NCBI GenBank assembly: GCA_015501055.1
Contig: JADNYV010000024.1
Coordinates: forward strand, 248,001 to 312,000
DNA: 64,000 nucleotides
Direction: 5' to 3'
Origin: Mucidula mucida
Taxonomy: Eukaryota; Basidiomycota; Agaricomycetes; Agaricales; Physalacriaceae
The first letter of the stretch is position 1; each line of letters begins with the position of its first letter. Below are positions 33,260-44,143 of this stretch, piece by piece. Made by a program: the position numbers and the translations under genes. The notes under the pieces were generated by a model, which worked only from the letters and a program-made list of their open reading frames with translations, searched no databases and had not been told where the DNA came from.

Positions 33260-34255
33260 GCCAGGAATGAGTCGGCCGGCGACGTCGAAAGGCGGGACGT
33301 GAAGGAGGGAGAACAAGAGAAAGAAGGATCCTTTTGACTCGGGTCGGTTCATTGTACTCAATGCGCTGGCCTCCATTTCGTACAACAATGGGCCGAAGGA
33401 GAACAATAGCGAATTCCCCATCCGGAAGTTGACTATTGTTTGTGCTCCAAATGAGGCAGGTGTCACGTCACGAGACTGCTCTCGCCGTGAAGGCCTTATT
33501 CTTCGAATGGTCTTCAACCACGCGCTCCTTCATGGCAATGAAACGTCACGTCTTATTATTTATCTACGCGCATCTTATTGCGGTCGTCATGCTCATTTTA
33601 TAGCTGGTTGTGCCGAAGGCAGTGCTGGCTAATATATGGGATTTTCGTGTTTGAAAGCGAGCCTCTCCTTGTGGGCTGCATGATGGAACTAGGAGCAGCG
33701 TTAAGTACTTTATAGCTAAGCTGGTCTAACGAGGTTGCGGTGAAGTTCAAGTAACTAAATTATAACAAGCCGACAGTGGCTGTACCACGGATGCGATCTC
33801 CGCATTGCGACGCGTAACTCGACGGCATGACTCTGGTCCTTGCATGCCCTTGAACATATAAGAGGCGTTCGCTGGGCCCCAACATCTCTATAATTTCATG
33901 TACCGTAAGCAAAGAACGTACACTGCGGGCACTACCGGTAAGTACTGATCCATACTTATGCATTTCTATATTGAGTCCTTGCAGGATACATCGGGGGAAG
34001 TGTGTTGCTCCGTGAAAGCGAGATTCCAAGCTCTTGTGAAGGAACTAACAGTGGGAAGAACACACATTGTAAGTCCATCATTATACTGAGGACTCGCTCG
34101 CGAGCCATTCAACAGTTCGCCAATTGCGGTATTGGCATCATTTCCGTCCCCATTCCCGGCAGTGCCGCAGGAAGTCGGGATAAGGACCATCTCTTTCTGT
34201 ACAAGTATCGGGAAGTCAAAACGCGTCGCATAAAGTCATTACGCAGGCTGTCCAG
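33260..34255. other. Intergenic region, about 1 kb
   Basis: Holds the PRM1 promoter and the 3' end of the next minus-strand gene. A minus-strand frame reads on upstream of the PRM1 start, but the ATG at 33259 fits the family start. Nothing else recognised. Confidence 0.45.
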
Positions 34256-35420
34256 TCAGACCATTATAAACAAGACGCGCGACAGGAAGTCAACATTAGC
34301 ATTGTTATTGGAGCGTGTGGAATGTAGCTTGAAATGGCGTATCTCGTTAAGATATCTTTTTAACCTGTTCGCGCCTGTCGCTATTGTGTAGCCCCACTCT
34401 CGCCACATCAATGCACCCGACATAGCAGCTCCTGGACCAAGGATGAGCGATGCAATTACGCTCCATGTGATCAGCGTCAAAGTCTCATTCGGTTTGTGCG
34501 CGAACCACAAAGCTCCTAAAAGACTCCCACCGAGCGTGAAATACATATCCCATTGCATGAACACCAGCACGGCGAATGGAAGTGTCTCTGCCGTCGGTAT
34601 TGCAACGTGCGGAGTAAACTGATACGCGAACGCATCCATGTCGCCCCAAACGTCCCACAATGCGCTAAGATGTGCCAAGGCGGACAACATAAATGTGAGC
34701 GCCCATGTGGCTTGCACTGTTGAGTAGCCGTCCCTTGTATGACTCCCCGTAGGACGAAGAAGCAGATAGCAAGCGCGGAAGAGCGCAATCCATGCGGGGA
34801 ACGGCTGCCATAGTGCAGTTACTATCGGGTTATTGAGCTTGTACATGACGAGCGAAGGGATGATATAACCCGATACTAGACCAAAGAGATTCGCCTGTGC
34901 AGTTGACAGATCAATTCGTGCCTGCTCATTCGTCAGGTCCATGTGCCCGTAGATTATCATGGCCAATGCGAAAAGAGGGAAGCTTATGCCGGCGCCCATC
35001 ACCTGGTAAAAAAGACCAAATAGGACGGGGAACGGGAATGAGAGGATAGAGGATCGAATGTTGCGGGAAGCCTCCACAGTAGGAAGAATGACGACTGTAG
35101 CCGCTGACGCGCCAAACTCGGCGATGAGAGGAAGTATAGACGGATGCATGACCGAGTCAAAAAAAGCAACATAGAAGCAGAGAACGGTGTCCATGGTACG
35201 GATGCCAGTGTATGCCAGGCTGAATGGACCAGAGCCAACCGGAGGACATTGCTCGCCAATGAGCTCGTCCCCTCCCGACCGGAACATATGCCCGAGTAGA
35301 AAGTATGTAGCAGATACTGAAAGACATGGAAAGAGGATGCATGCTAAAACTACACGACTCATCAATCATACATTAGGCTGCTGAACAAAAAGATTACTCA
35401 CCAGATATCTTCGTGGACAT
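34256..35420 (-). CDS. Polytopic membrane protein of unknown function
   Basis: A membrane protein of about 370 residues with eight or nine hydrophobic segments, among them VLACILFPCLSVSATYFLLG, TMDTVLCFYVAFFDSVMHP, FPVLFGLFYQVMGAGISFPL, ANLFGLVSGYIIPSLVMYKL and LTLITWSVIASLILGPGAA. I do not recognise the family with confidence; the motif P-T-V-E-A-S-R-N-I-R-S-S and the arrangement recall small integral membrane proteins seen near fungal metabolite genes, but that is weak. The start is best placed in a 19-nt first exon (ATG 35420, MSTKIS) joined through a GTGAGT intron (from 35401) to VLACILFPC. The alternative is the in-frame MMSRVVLAC at 35365. The gene is divergent from the BAR gene with 182 bases between starts. 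Confidence 0.65.
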
Positions 35421-35602
35421 GTTAGATGGTCACTGGTCTAGCTCAGTCAGCTTCAGGGAAGTCCATGGGAAGGTTACAACGCGTCTATCAAGTGCGAATC
35501 GCCGTCGGCACAAAGGAGGAATGCCGAAGCTGCTGACTAATCAAAGCGCCTCCTTCAATCCCCCCACGCAGACAGTAGACAGCCTTCCCCTCGAGCGTCA
35601 AG

Positions 35603-36817
35603 ATGAGCTGGTCAGGGTGAGTGGCGGATAATGTGAATGTCACGAAAGGTTCTCATGCGCACTCAGGTTCAAGAAATCGGTCAATCGGGCTGGCACAACG
35701 GTGAATACGCTCCCTATAGATGCTTAACACTTGGCCAACCCACATCGGAATGACATCTAGTTGATGCAAAAGACTGGTCAAATAGAGCGGACCATTGACA
35801 GGGAATTCACCGACGAGGAAGCTAAATACCGGACGTACGTGGCCTGCAAATTACGCCACCGCATAGCCTGACTGGAAACGACAGCTTCGAGAAGGAATGT
35901 CAAGCATTGCAGAAAGACAGCAAGGGTTACTGGGACGCCATGCGCGGTGCGCTTTTGTGTGTTTTTATATTGCTTCTGGCTTTCTGACAAGAATGTGTCC
36001 ATAGCGATGACTGCTGCGCAAGCGCGCATAGCGGAAACTCTTGAAACGTTTTACGGAGCAGGAGACCGCACATCTGACGGTGCTATGGCAGGGCACGCGT
36101 ATAAGCGTTCAGTCGAAGACTTGGATGGTAGTTTTGGTCGCGAGTTGGTCAGTCAATCACATTCAGCGGTTTCGCCGTTATTGACACATAGTATTCCAGG
36201 ACGGTCCATATCGTACGGCGATATCCGAACCGCTTGGAAAGATGTGCGCGTACTTTCCTGTTGTGAACGAACACATAGCGAAGCGTAACAAGAAGGTATA
36301 GTGCCTTCTATGTTTCAACATTTGGTCATTCAACGATCTTCTAGCTTTTGGATTATGATTCCGCACGAAGTAGACTGCGAAAACTGATTGACAAACCCAG
36401 TGAAGACCCTAATAAACTTCCAAGAGTGCGATTCCTTCGTGATATCGCTCCTATCTTTTTTCTGACGTCCAGCTTTAGGCGCAACAGGAAAATGACGAAG
36501 CCAAGGAGGTCTTTGATATGTTAAATGACCAGCTCATCGCCGAACTGCCCCAACTCCTCGAGCTGCGTGTACCCTACTTTGATCCTAGCTTTGAAGCCAT
36601 GATTCGTATGCAATCTAAATTCGCCGAAGAGGGTTACGAGAAACTCAGTGGTGTGCAACGGTAAGCGCATGAACCAAAGGTGTCGGTCATTTTGATAAAC
36701 ATATTTCAAAGGTATTTTGACGATAGCGTCCGAGATGATTACGCCGCGGGTCAACTTGACGCTCAGGTTGAAGGTGTGCTACAAGAAATGAGGGAGTTGT
36801 CAATATGTGGCGCATAG
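35603..36817 (+). CDS. BAR-domain protein of the RVS161/RVS167 (Hob) family
   Basis: Binds and bends membranes in endocytosis and at the actin cortex. Nine exons join in frame: 35603-35616, 35667-35700, 35761-35834, 35885-35946, 36005-36147, 36200-36295, 36345-36425, 36479-36660 and 36712-36817. The start MSWSGFKKSVNRAGTTLMQK is the classical N-terminus of the family. The BAR domain continues with TFEKECQALQKDSKGYWDAM, KLLDYDSARSRLRKLIDKPS, QQENDEAKEVFDMLNDQLI, LLELRVPYFDPSFEAMI and EGYEKLSGVQRYFDDSVRDD. It ends in QVEGVLQEMRELSICGA. No SH3 domain follows, so in layout it is Rvs161-like or a short BAR variant although the sequence looks closer to the Rvs167 group. No frame break. Confidence 0.9.
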
Positions 36818-37613
36818 TGATGCAGCTTGCTCGTATTAATAACAGGCTAAGAATGCAACAGATTTTGGGTTCTCCACTCGTCGTTAATCAGCTTCTGGCC
36901 GTCGGTGGTTGCAGTCCGAAATGAAAGGAAGCCGGAATATGTCCCTTTCATTAATGGACTTACATTCTAGATTCAATATACGAAGTTCGATGAGGTCGTA
37001 CTCCTCTACAGGGCTTGCGAAGCTGGCCCCAGCGTTCATTCAGAATTCATTTAGAATCGTTGATTTTACGATTGTCCTGCAGATGCACTCTTCGACTGTC
37101 AGTGTTTCTGCGACATTCTTCGCCAGGCAACCTCGGAACTTCCGACCGGGGTATAGCTCAAATGCCTCTCGGAATCTTTATGGACTTAATTCGGTGGTTG
37201 TCTCGGCGCGCCGAGTCCAGGCTGATGTTCGGTCCCTGGCTCGCACAAGTTGCTCACAGTGGTCGCCGGTCGCCAAAGCGATCCCGCCTAGTTGTGTATG
37301 AATCGTATCCTCTTGGCAGCGCGCCGTTGATCCAGGATTTTCAAAGTGGTGGAATCTTCGTTTGAGCTCGGTCAAGACACGAGTCGTGAGGGCCAAGCCA
37401 TGGAATATTCCCGGAACCATCTTCATTATGCATGCCTGTGTATGGAGTCAGTGACGGAGGACTATTTATAAGAAGGAGATTAGCATGTTCATTTCCTCAA
37501 ACTCTTCCTTTTCCCTCATTCCCTCTTTCTCCTTGAACCTTACGCGCCTCTCAGGCATATTACCGTCTTTTCTTTGTTCACGTTCCTTCTGAACCAGTCG
37601 TAGACCGTTGGCG
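36818..37613. other. Intergenic region with LPMO promoter
   Basis: About 800 bases. Open frames at 36909-37365 (+) and 37178-37426 (-) show no recognisable features. The last 150 bases are the promoter and leader of the AA9 gene. Confidence 0.5.
37461..37472 (+). promoter_or_regulatory. Putative TATA box of the AA9 gene
   Basis: ACTATTTATAAG lies about 145 bases before the ATG, and a pyrimidine-rich tract (37498-37545) follows it, as is usual for highly expressed fungal genes. Confidence 0.5.
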
Positions 37614-39319
37614 ATGAAGTTCTCTGTGGCCTCTTCCCTCCTTGTCAGCTCAGCGTTCTTTGGCGCTGTTCGCGCTCACACACGTGAGTGGTCCCTCTGG
37701 ATCGATGGCGTTGACCAGGGTACGCTTGTTATTCTAGTGCCTCAGCAGTGTATTGATTATCATTCGTGCAGGCGCTGGTGCCGGCGTCTACATTCGTCAG
37801 CCTCCAACCAACGACCCTGTCAAGGATTTGACCTCGTACAGATATTCGTTATGATCTTTGCAGTATGACTTACAGTCCGACGTAGCGATGAGGTGTTTTG
37901 TAACGTTAATGGCGCGACCGCCGTGCCGAGCACTGTCAGTGTTCCGGCTGGAGCCACTGTCACATCTGAGTGGTTCCACGACACTCGGTTCGTGCATTAT
38001 TGTACCTCACCTTCTTCCTCTAAACTCCCGAAATAGTGGCGACGATATCATTGCAGCTAGCCATCTCGGGCCCATTGTGGCGTATTTGGCTCCCGCTGTA
38101 AGTCCTCTCTCCGCTATTCGGAGTTACAGACTTTATTTTGACATTCTATACACAGGACGCCGCTCCAGGTGACGCCGTTTGGACAAAGATCTACGAAGAC
38201 GGTTATGATGGTTCGGAATGGGCTGTCACCAAGTTGATTGCCAATGCGGGTAAGCTGTAGTTTCATTGGCTCCTAAATGTAGGAAGTTACTGAACTTCTC
38301 GCAAGGCAAGGTCGATTTCGAGATTCCTTCTTCTCTCGCTGCAGGAGACTACCTCATGAGAGTTGAGATTCTTGCTCTGCACGAATCTGACGCTCTCTAT
38401 TCTGAAAACCCTCTCCGTGGAATCCAGCTTTGTGAGCTGCATCGTCGTGACTTCATAATTATCTATTGACCCGCTATCAGACCCCTCATGCTCGCAGCTC
38501 ACCGTGACCGGCTCTGGCACTACCTCGCTCCCTTCGACTGGTGCTGCCTTCCCTGGGTATGTTCTTGCATCACTCTTTAAGGTCTTCATGCTCACACTAT
38601 GCTTGGCGCAGACAATACACCGATGATGAGCCTGGGTACGTCCGAATCATGAAGAATTCATCACAAGACTGACAAGGTTTCTTTCGATAGTATTCACTTT
38701 AACGTCTACGACGAAGATCCTAACACCTATGTGATTCCTGGTCCCGCTGTCTGGGATGTTGCCAGTGGCGGCGGTAGCGCTACTTGTTAGTATCGAAATT
38801 CCACACGTCTTAAATGTTCGCGCTGATGTTGGTGCTGCAGCCTCCACTGTGGCCGCTCCCTCTTCGACTGCGACTGAGCCTGCGTCGACTACTGTTGAAG
38901 AGACCTCCGTCGTCACAACTCCTTCGTCCACCGCGTCGGCTGAGCCAACGACTTCCGTCGTAGCCAGCGCTCCTCCTGAGACTACGTCGACCGCCGTCGC
39001 CGTGACCTCAACGACTGCCCCGGCTGCCACTTCCCCCGCGGCTGCAGTTTCCAAGACCAGTGCTGCTAGTGGCTCTACGTCTACTGCCCAGGTTGACGCC
39101 AACGTCTGCATGAACGGTCGGCAGGTTCCCTATTGATACTCACATGTAGATCTCATGACATTTGCAGACTACAACAAGTGTGTGGCAGCCTCTCAACCAA
39201 ACCCCGACTGGACTGGTTGCACTTCTACCAAAGAATCCTGCTTGACCAGCGCCACGTACAACATCAACATGATTAGTCGTGCGAAGCGCAGTGGCAAGTA
39301 CGGCAGACTTCTTGCCTAA
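37614..39319 (+). CDS. AA9 lytic polysaccharide monooxygenase with Ser/Thr linker and Cys-rich C-terminal module
   Basis: Copper enzyme that oxidatively cleaves cellulose and related glucans outside the cell. Eleven exons join in frame (first 37614-37719, last 39168-39319). A signal peptide [21 protein letters not shown] is cut before [15 protein letters not shown], so the mature chain starts with the His of the copper histidine brace. The second brace His is in [19 protein letters not shown]. Other family features: [63 protein letters not shown] and [11 protein letters not shown]. The catalytic unit is followed by a 90-residue Ser/Thr/Ala/Pro linker (38841-39090). The C-terminus has four or more Cys ([30 protein letters not shown]), is not a CBM1, and may be an X282-like module. 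Confidence 0.92.
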
Positions 39320-39947
39320 ACTCAAGCTATTTCAGATTGTTAGCTCTTCTTTCGTTCTGTTGCAATCTTCTTACTAAAATCTCCCATAGAGTTCTACGTC
39401 GCTATACGCGATTTGGTTCCCGCTTGTTCATGACTTGATGTTGTGGTTGGGCAACCTTTTCTTAATAAATTCGTGCCACACACATCACACTCTTGACGAT
39501 GTTGATACCGATATGTGGCTTTATGTAGCTTTGACAGCGATTTTTCGAGTACTGTAGCCAGTTGTACAAAGAGAATGCTATTGCCTGCTTGCCTGTTCAT
39601 TTTTTGGAGCGAAGGCAGTTTACCGCGTTCATAGGAGGCGGCCAGAAGAGTCGTGTCAATCGGGCACGTTCCAGAACTCTGACACGTTTAGGGCAAAGTT
39701 AGACTGACTTTGCCTTCAATTGTGCTGTTTCATTGAAATTTTAGAGTGGAAAAATGAATATAAATTCAAGAGAATGGGATGAATGCAACTAAGCTGGAGA
39801 AGGTGTGGACCTTAAAACGCGAGGTCAGGGACCTAGGGGAGACACGTGGCGAAGCCTGCTCTGCGTCCCCATTCTGGCCTGCTTTACTCCAACGGTCACC
39901 ATCACCATCCCTTTTTGTTACTCCCTTCACCTAGCGTTCTAGTCGCC
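39320..39947. other. Intergenic region
   Basis: About 630 bases with the LPMO 3' UTR and the SEY1 promoter. A minor open frame across the SEY1 start region is a shadow of exon 1 and its intron. Confidence 0.5.
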
Positions 39948-42944
39948 ATGGACGGTATGTTCGCCGCTTCTACGCCTTTCTCTTCTGACGCGTTCTTGTT
40001 GCAATATCAGGAGCAGGCGTTAACGGCCATGTAGCAGACGCTACCTCGGCGAGAATACAACTCATCGACGACGAAAAGAAATTCACGTCAGCGGTCAAAT
40101 AATGCATCTGGGACAGCACTGAACGCTCAGCAGGACTGAATTGACGCATCAGATTGAGCGCTGGGGGCTACGAGACGCTGGCTTCAATTATGATATAGTG
40201 GCTGTATTTGGATCCCAGTCTACGGGCAAAAGTGAGTGTTATTGGACTTTGAAGGCGTTTTATTGAGGGAAAACTTCTAGGTACCCTACTAAACAGATTA
40301 TTTGGCACGACTTTTGACGTTATGGACGAAACCAAGAGACAACAAACCACGAAAGGTTAGGCGACGAGTAACGCTCTCCTGACAAAAAGCTAAGCGTGCT
40401 TTAGGCATCTGGATGTGTCGTGGCAAGAATATGAATGTAATGGTCATGGATGTGGAGGGTACCGACGGTCGTGAACGCGGGGAAGACCAGGTACGCATCC
40501 CGCTTGTCGCTTTCGTCGGTGCTTTGCTCATAATGCATAGGACTTTGAGCGAAAATCTGCCCTCTTCTCTCTGGCCTCGTCCGAGGTCCTCATCATCAAC
40601 TTATGGGAACATCAAGTCGGACTATATCAGGGGGCTAACATGGGTCTCCTCAAGACAGTCTTCGAAGTGAATCTAGGTCTCTTCGGAAAGAAAGCTCAAG
40701 ACGGGTACGTGGTATTGCTCGACTGTTGCCCTTCCTCCTCTGAATGTCCTCGTAGGACGAGCGGCCGAACTTTGCTACTCTTCGTCATTCGAGACCACAT
40801 TGGTACCACACCACTTGCAAATTTACAGGCGACCTTGACGGCCGACCTCAACAGAATCTGGGATTCACTGTCAAAACCTGACGAACTGAAGGATCGAATA
40901 CTAGGAGACTACTTCGACCTTTCTTTTACCGCACTTCCCCACAAGATCCTGGCCGCTGATCAGTTCGAGGCAGAAGTTAGAAACCTGAGGAGTCGTTTCA
41001 CAGACAAGACGAAGGATAACTATCTCTTCAAACCCGCTTACCACAAAAGAATTCCTGCGGATGGTGTCGCGTTCTACATGGAAAATATTTGGGTGAGACA
41101 ATCACATGTTCGCTCATTCTCCTTGGTGACATTGTCCTGTAGGAACAAGTGCAAACCAACAAGGACCTCGATTTGCCCACCCAGCAAGAGCTCCTTGCGC
41201 AGTTCCGTTGCGATGAGATATCCAGCGTTGCATTGGCCGAATTCAACGAGCAATCCAAATCGCAGAAGCGTCCCATAGAAGCGGGCAAAGTAGTGGAAGG
41301 CCTCGGAAAGATGATGCGAGCCTGGAGAGTAGACGCGTTGAGTAAGTCGGCGGTTGTTCGCGTATTGATCTTGCTCACTCTTCTCCTTCAGCCCGCTATG
41401 ACCGCGACGCGTCTCGCTATCATCAAGGCGTTTACAAGCGCAAGCGGGTGGATCTAACCAGTGCTCTAGACTCCACTCTTTCTCCCCTTTTCCTTGGACA
41501 ACTGAAGAATCTGCACAAGCTCTGTCTTTCTTCTTTCAAGAAGGAACTTCTTGAGGGTCTGAAAGGAGAGGAATACAACTTTGCTGAAGTCGTCAAGTCT
41601 GCCAAAGAGACATGGGAGACCAAGTTCAAAACCGCAGCAGTGGAGGCCGTGGTTGAGGAGAGTCCTGAGTGGAATTGGGAGGAGGAGTCCTTCCTTTTGA
41701 AGGATGAGATGAGCACCGTCGCTGACCAATGTCGCAAGGACGAAACGAAGAAAATGGTCAACGTGATTGAGGTCTGTTCTGAACGTTGAATGGTGCAACT
41801 CAAATTGACTGAGGGTTTTCGACAGCGCAACTTCAAGAAGCAGATATCCGAGCCCGTGGAGTTGGCTTTGGGTGCTCCAGCGCCCGATATGTGGGACCGC
41901 ATCTTGAAAAACTTCAAACAGACATTGGAAAAAGCCGAAGCAACTTATCTTGCGAAAGCAAAAAGTACAGTGACAATATTCAAAGTCTATCCCTAGATGA
42001 CTCACCGCTCGGCTATAGGCTTCAACTGCACAGAGGAAGAGAACACGTTGGCTGTGGCAGCACTGCGTCGCCGAGCTTGGCAAGCGCTTCGTGCTAAGAT
42101 TGACGAGCAGACAGCGGATGCTGTGATTCTTGGTAAACTTCGCGCTCATTTCGAAGAGCGCTTCCGTTACGACGAGAACGGTGTCCCGCGAGTCTGGAAA
42201 CCAGAAGACGATATTGATGGTGCCTTTAAGGTTGCCAAAGATGAGGTACGCATCCTTTGCTCGATACTGCTTTTCGCTAAATCAGTATGTACAGACTCTG
42301 GTTCTGATGCCTGTGTACTCCAACATCAAACCACGGGACCCATCGTTGGAGTATATCTTACCTGCTGATGCCGCTGCAGCAGACCCTCAGACGTCCACTG
42401 AAGAATTTGACTTTGAGGCGTCGCTTGTCGTCTTCTCAGAGACGAAGGCTCTTGATCTAACCAACAAATTCCGGAAGGAGGCCGATGCATACTACGTTGA
42501 AGCGAAGCGGAGTACGGTTTCTAGTATTGCTCAGGTGCCATACTGGATGTACGGAATGCTCGTTGTTCTCGGATGGAACGAAGCAATGGCTATCCTTTTC
42601 AACCCTCTCTATTTCACGTTCCTTTTGTTTGCACTCGCTGCCTCGTGCGTAAACTTTCGCTTTCGCTTTTCGCTTTTCTTGGTCTCATGATTCGATTCCC
42701 TTGCAGTTATCTCATCTTCCAGTTAGGTTTATCTGGGCCACTGCTTCAGGTGACCAAGACTGTCGGAGGCGAGGTATGTTTTCCCCCTGTTGTCAGCATC
42801 CTTTGGATAACATGTATTCCTTAGATACAACGCCAAGCATCAGCTCGTCTGCGAGAACATTTCTCAGAACCCGTTTTAGCACAACCTGTGAAGGTGCAAA
42901 CGCCCGAAGACGAAGACCGCGATCGTCGCTCACAGCCTCATTAA
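39948..42944 (+). CDS. SEY1: SEY1, atlastin/RHD3-type dynamin-like GTPase of the ER
   Basis: Fuses ER tubules. Fourteen exons join without a frame break; exon 1 is just 7 coding nt (39948-39954), and others include 40134-40231, 40756-41092, 41392-41771, 42019-42245 and 42295-42644. Motifs: P-loop [20 protein letters not shown], switch I region [14 protein letters not shown], Dxx[18 protein letters not shown], and the RD motif [17 protein letters not shown] long helical middle domain follows ([40 protein letters not shown]). The C-terminus has two close membrane segments ([20 protein letters not shown] and [20 protein letters not shown]) and a short amphipathic tail ending [12 protein letters not shown]. 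Length about 790 residues is normal for the family. Confidence 0.95.
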
Positions 42945-44143
42945 AACCACGAACACTGTTCGTTCTTTAGAAAATATATGTATATACCTTAGCAGACGTT
43001 TCCCCCGGATTTTGGATATAATTATGGCTTAGCATTCTTCTTCATGGCGTGTGGCGCAATTTGTCGTATATGTATCAAGCTCTCCCTGTGTTTGGTGCGT
43101 GGCGTCAACGGGTAGACGGGAAGCGCATTCAAGCGGGCCGGGAGAGACTTGTTGTGTATGTATGTGCCAAGGCAAAAGGCACTCAGGTGTATCCCATGTC
43201 CAGGCGTCGGGACTTGTGAGAAAGCGCCTCGGGGTCAATGAAATCCAAATAAGGTGGGCGGCGCGGCGCCTAGGTGACCTTTCCACAACGTTGGCTACAA
43301 GACTTTTTGTTAAGGGAAGACCCTGTTATCTTTCAAATCTCGTCTACTTTCCATTTTTCCACGGGCTTATAATCAGCTGGCATCAAGTGAGAGAACGATG
43401 TCGAATCTTGAAATCACGATGCCGCTGCATGCCGATTGGAAATTTCCCCATTCCCCGTTTTTGGAGCTGAACCCCTTTTGGTCCCGGTGTCGTCTTCCCA
43501 ACGTAAAAACGCGCAGAATCTTGACGTTACACCGAGAGTATTCTATGAAGACTCGAGGCTGTATGCGGAGTCATTGGCTCCCTCCTTTCACGAACGCGAC
43601 GTGACTTGGGCATAAAGATGCATCAAGTTGAAGGAACCCTGATCGCACTTGTGAGAACAACAGAAACGTTGTGCAGACCTCTCTGAAGAGCATGTGCGTC
43701 GCTCTATGTATTCTCACGACCTTCAGTACGCCCACGGCACTCACGGTAACTTTCAGTCAACATTCTAATTCTTACAGTGATACTCTAACCACTGCGTAGA
43801 TTCACCGTTCGTTCTTTTTTTTCTGCTTTCAAGAGCACAAGCGAGGCGCGTAAGGCTATACCGGCCCGCGAAAATCCAATAAAATCCGTCCTGTGACTTG
43901 CTTACAGGAGCCCAAGCAAAGGCTCGAGCAAGTTCCGTTCTTTCTGTCGCCTGATCAAGCCAGGGTGGACAATCGCTGCCCCTTGCCCCGCATTGTACCC
44001 CACATCAATCTCCACGTCTGCTCGAAATTCTCCGGGCCGCCGGATCGCGTCTTCATTCAATCCAGGACATCACTTAGAAGCTCTGTATAAATAAAGGGAT
44101 ATCGTGTCACAGGGTTTTCTGTCGCCTCCCTCTCCCTGTTACG
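42945..44143. other. Intergenic region, 1.2 kb
   Basis: No protein features in the open frames here (43051-43470 + and 43029-43286 -). The last 60 bases are the leader of the transporter gene. Confidence 0.5.
44086..44094 (+). promoter_or_regulatory. Putative TATA box of the transporter gene
   Basis: TATAAATAA lies 50 bases before the ATG, with a CT-rich leader (44119-44139) between them. Confidence 0.6.

Noticed and set aside
41466..42149. Minus-strand frames of 161-227 codons
   Set aside because: Antisense to SEY1 exons that carry conserved GTPase middle-domain sequence.
16404..42944. A biosynthetic gene cluster built from the methyltransferases, oxygenase-like gene and membrane protein
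   Set aside because: They are mixed with housekeeping genes, no core synthase (PKS, NRPS, terpene synthase) is present, and the oxygenase looks damaged.
43051..43470. Plus-strand frame of 139 codons upstream of the transporter
   Set aside because: No recognisable domain, no intron signals and unlikely composition.
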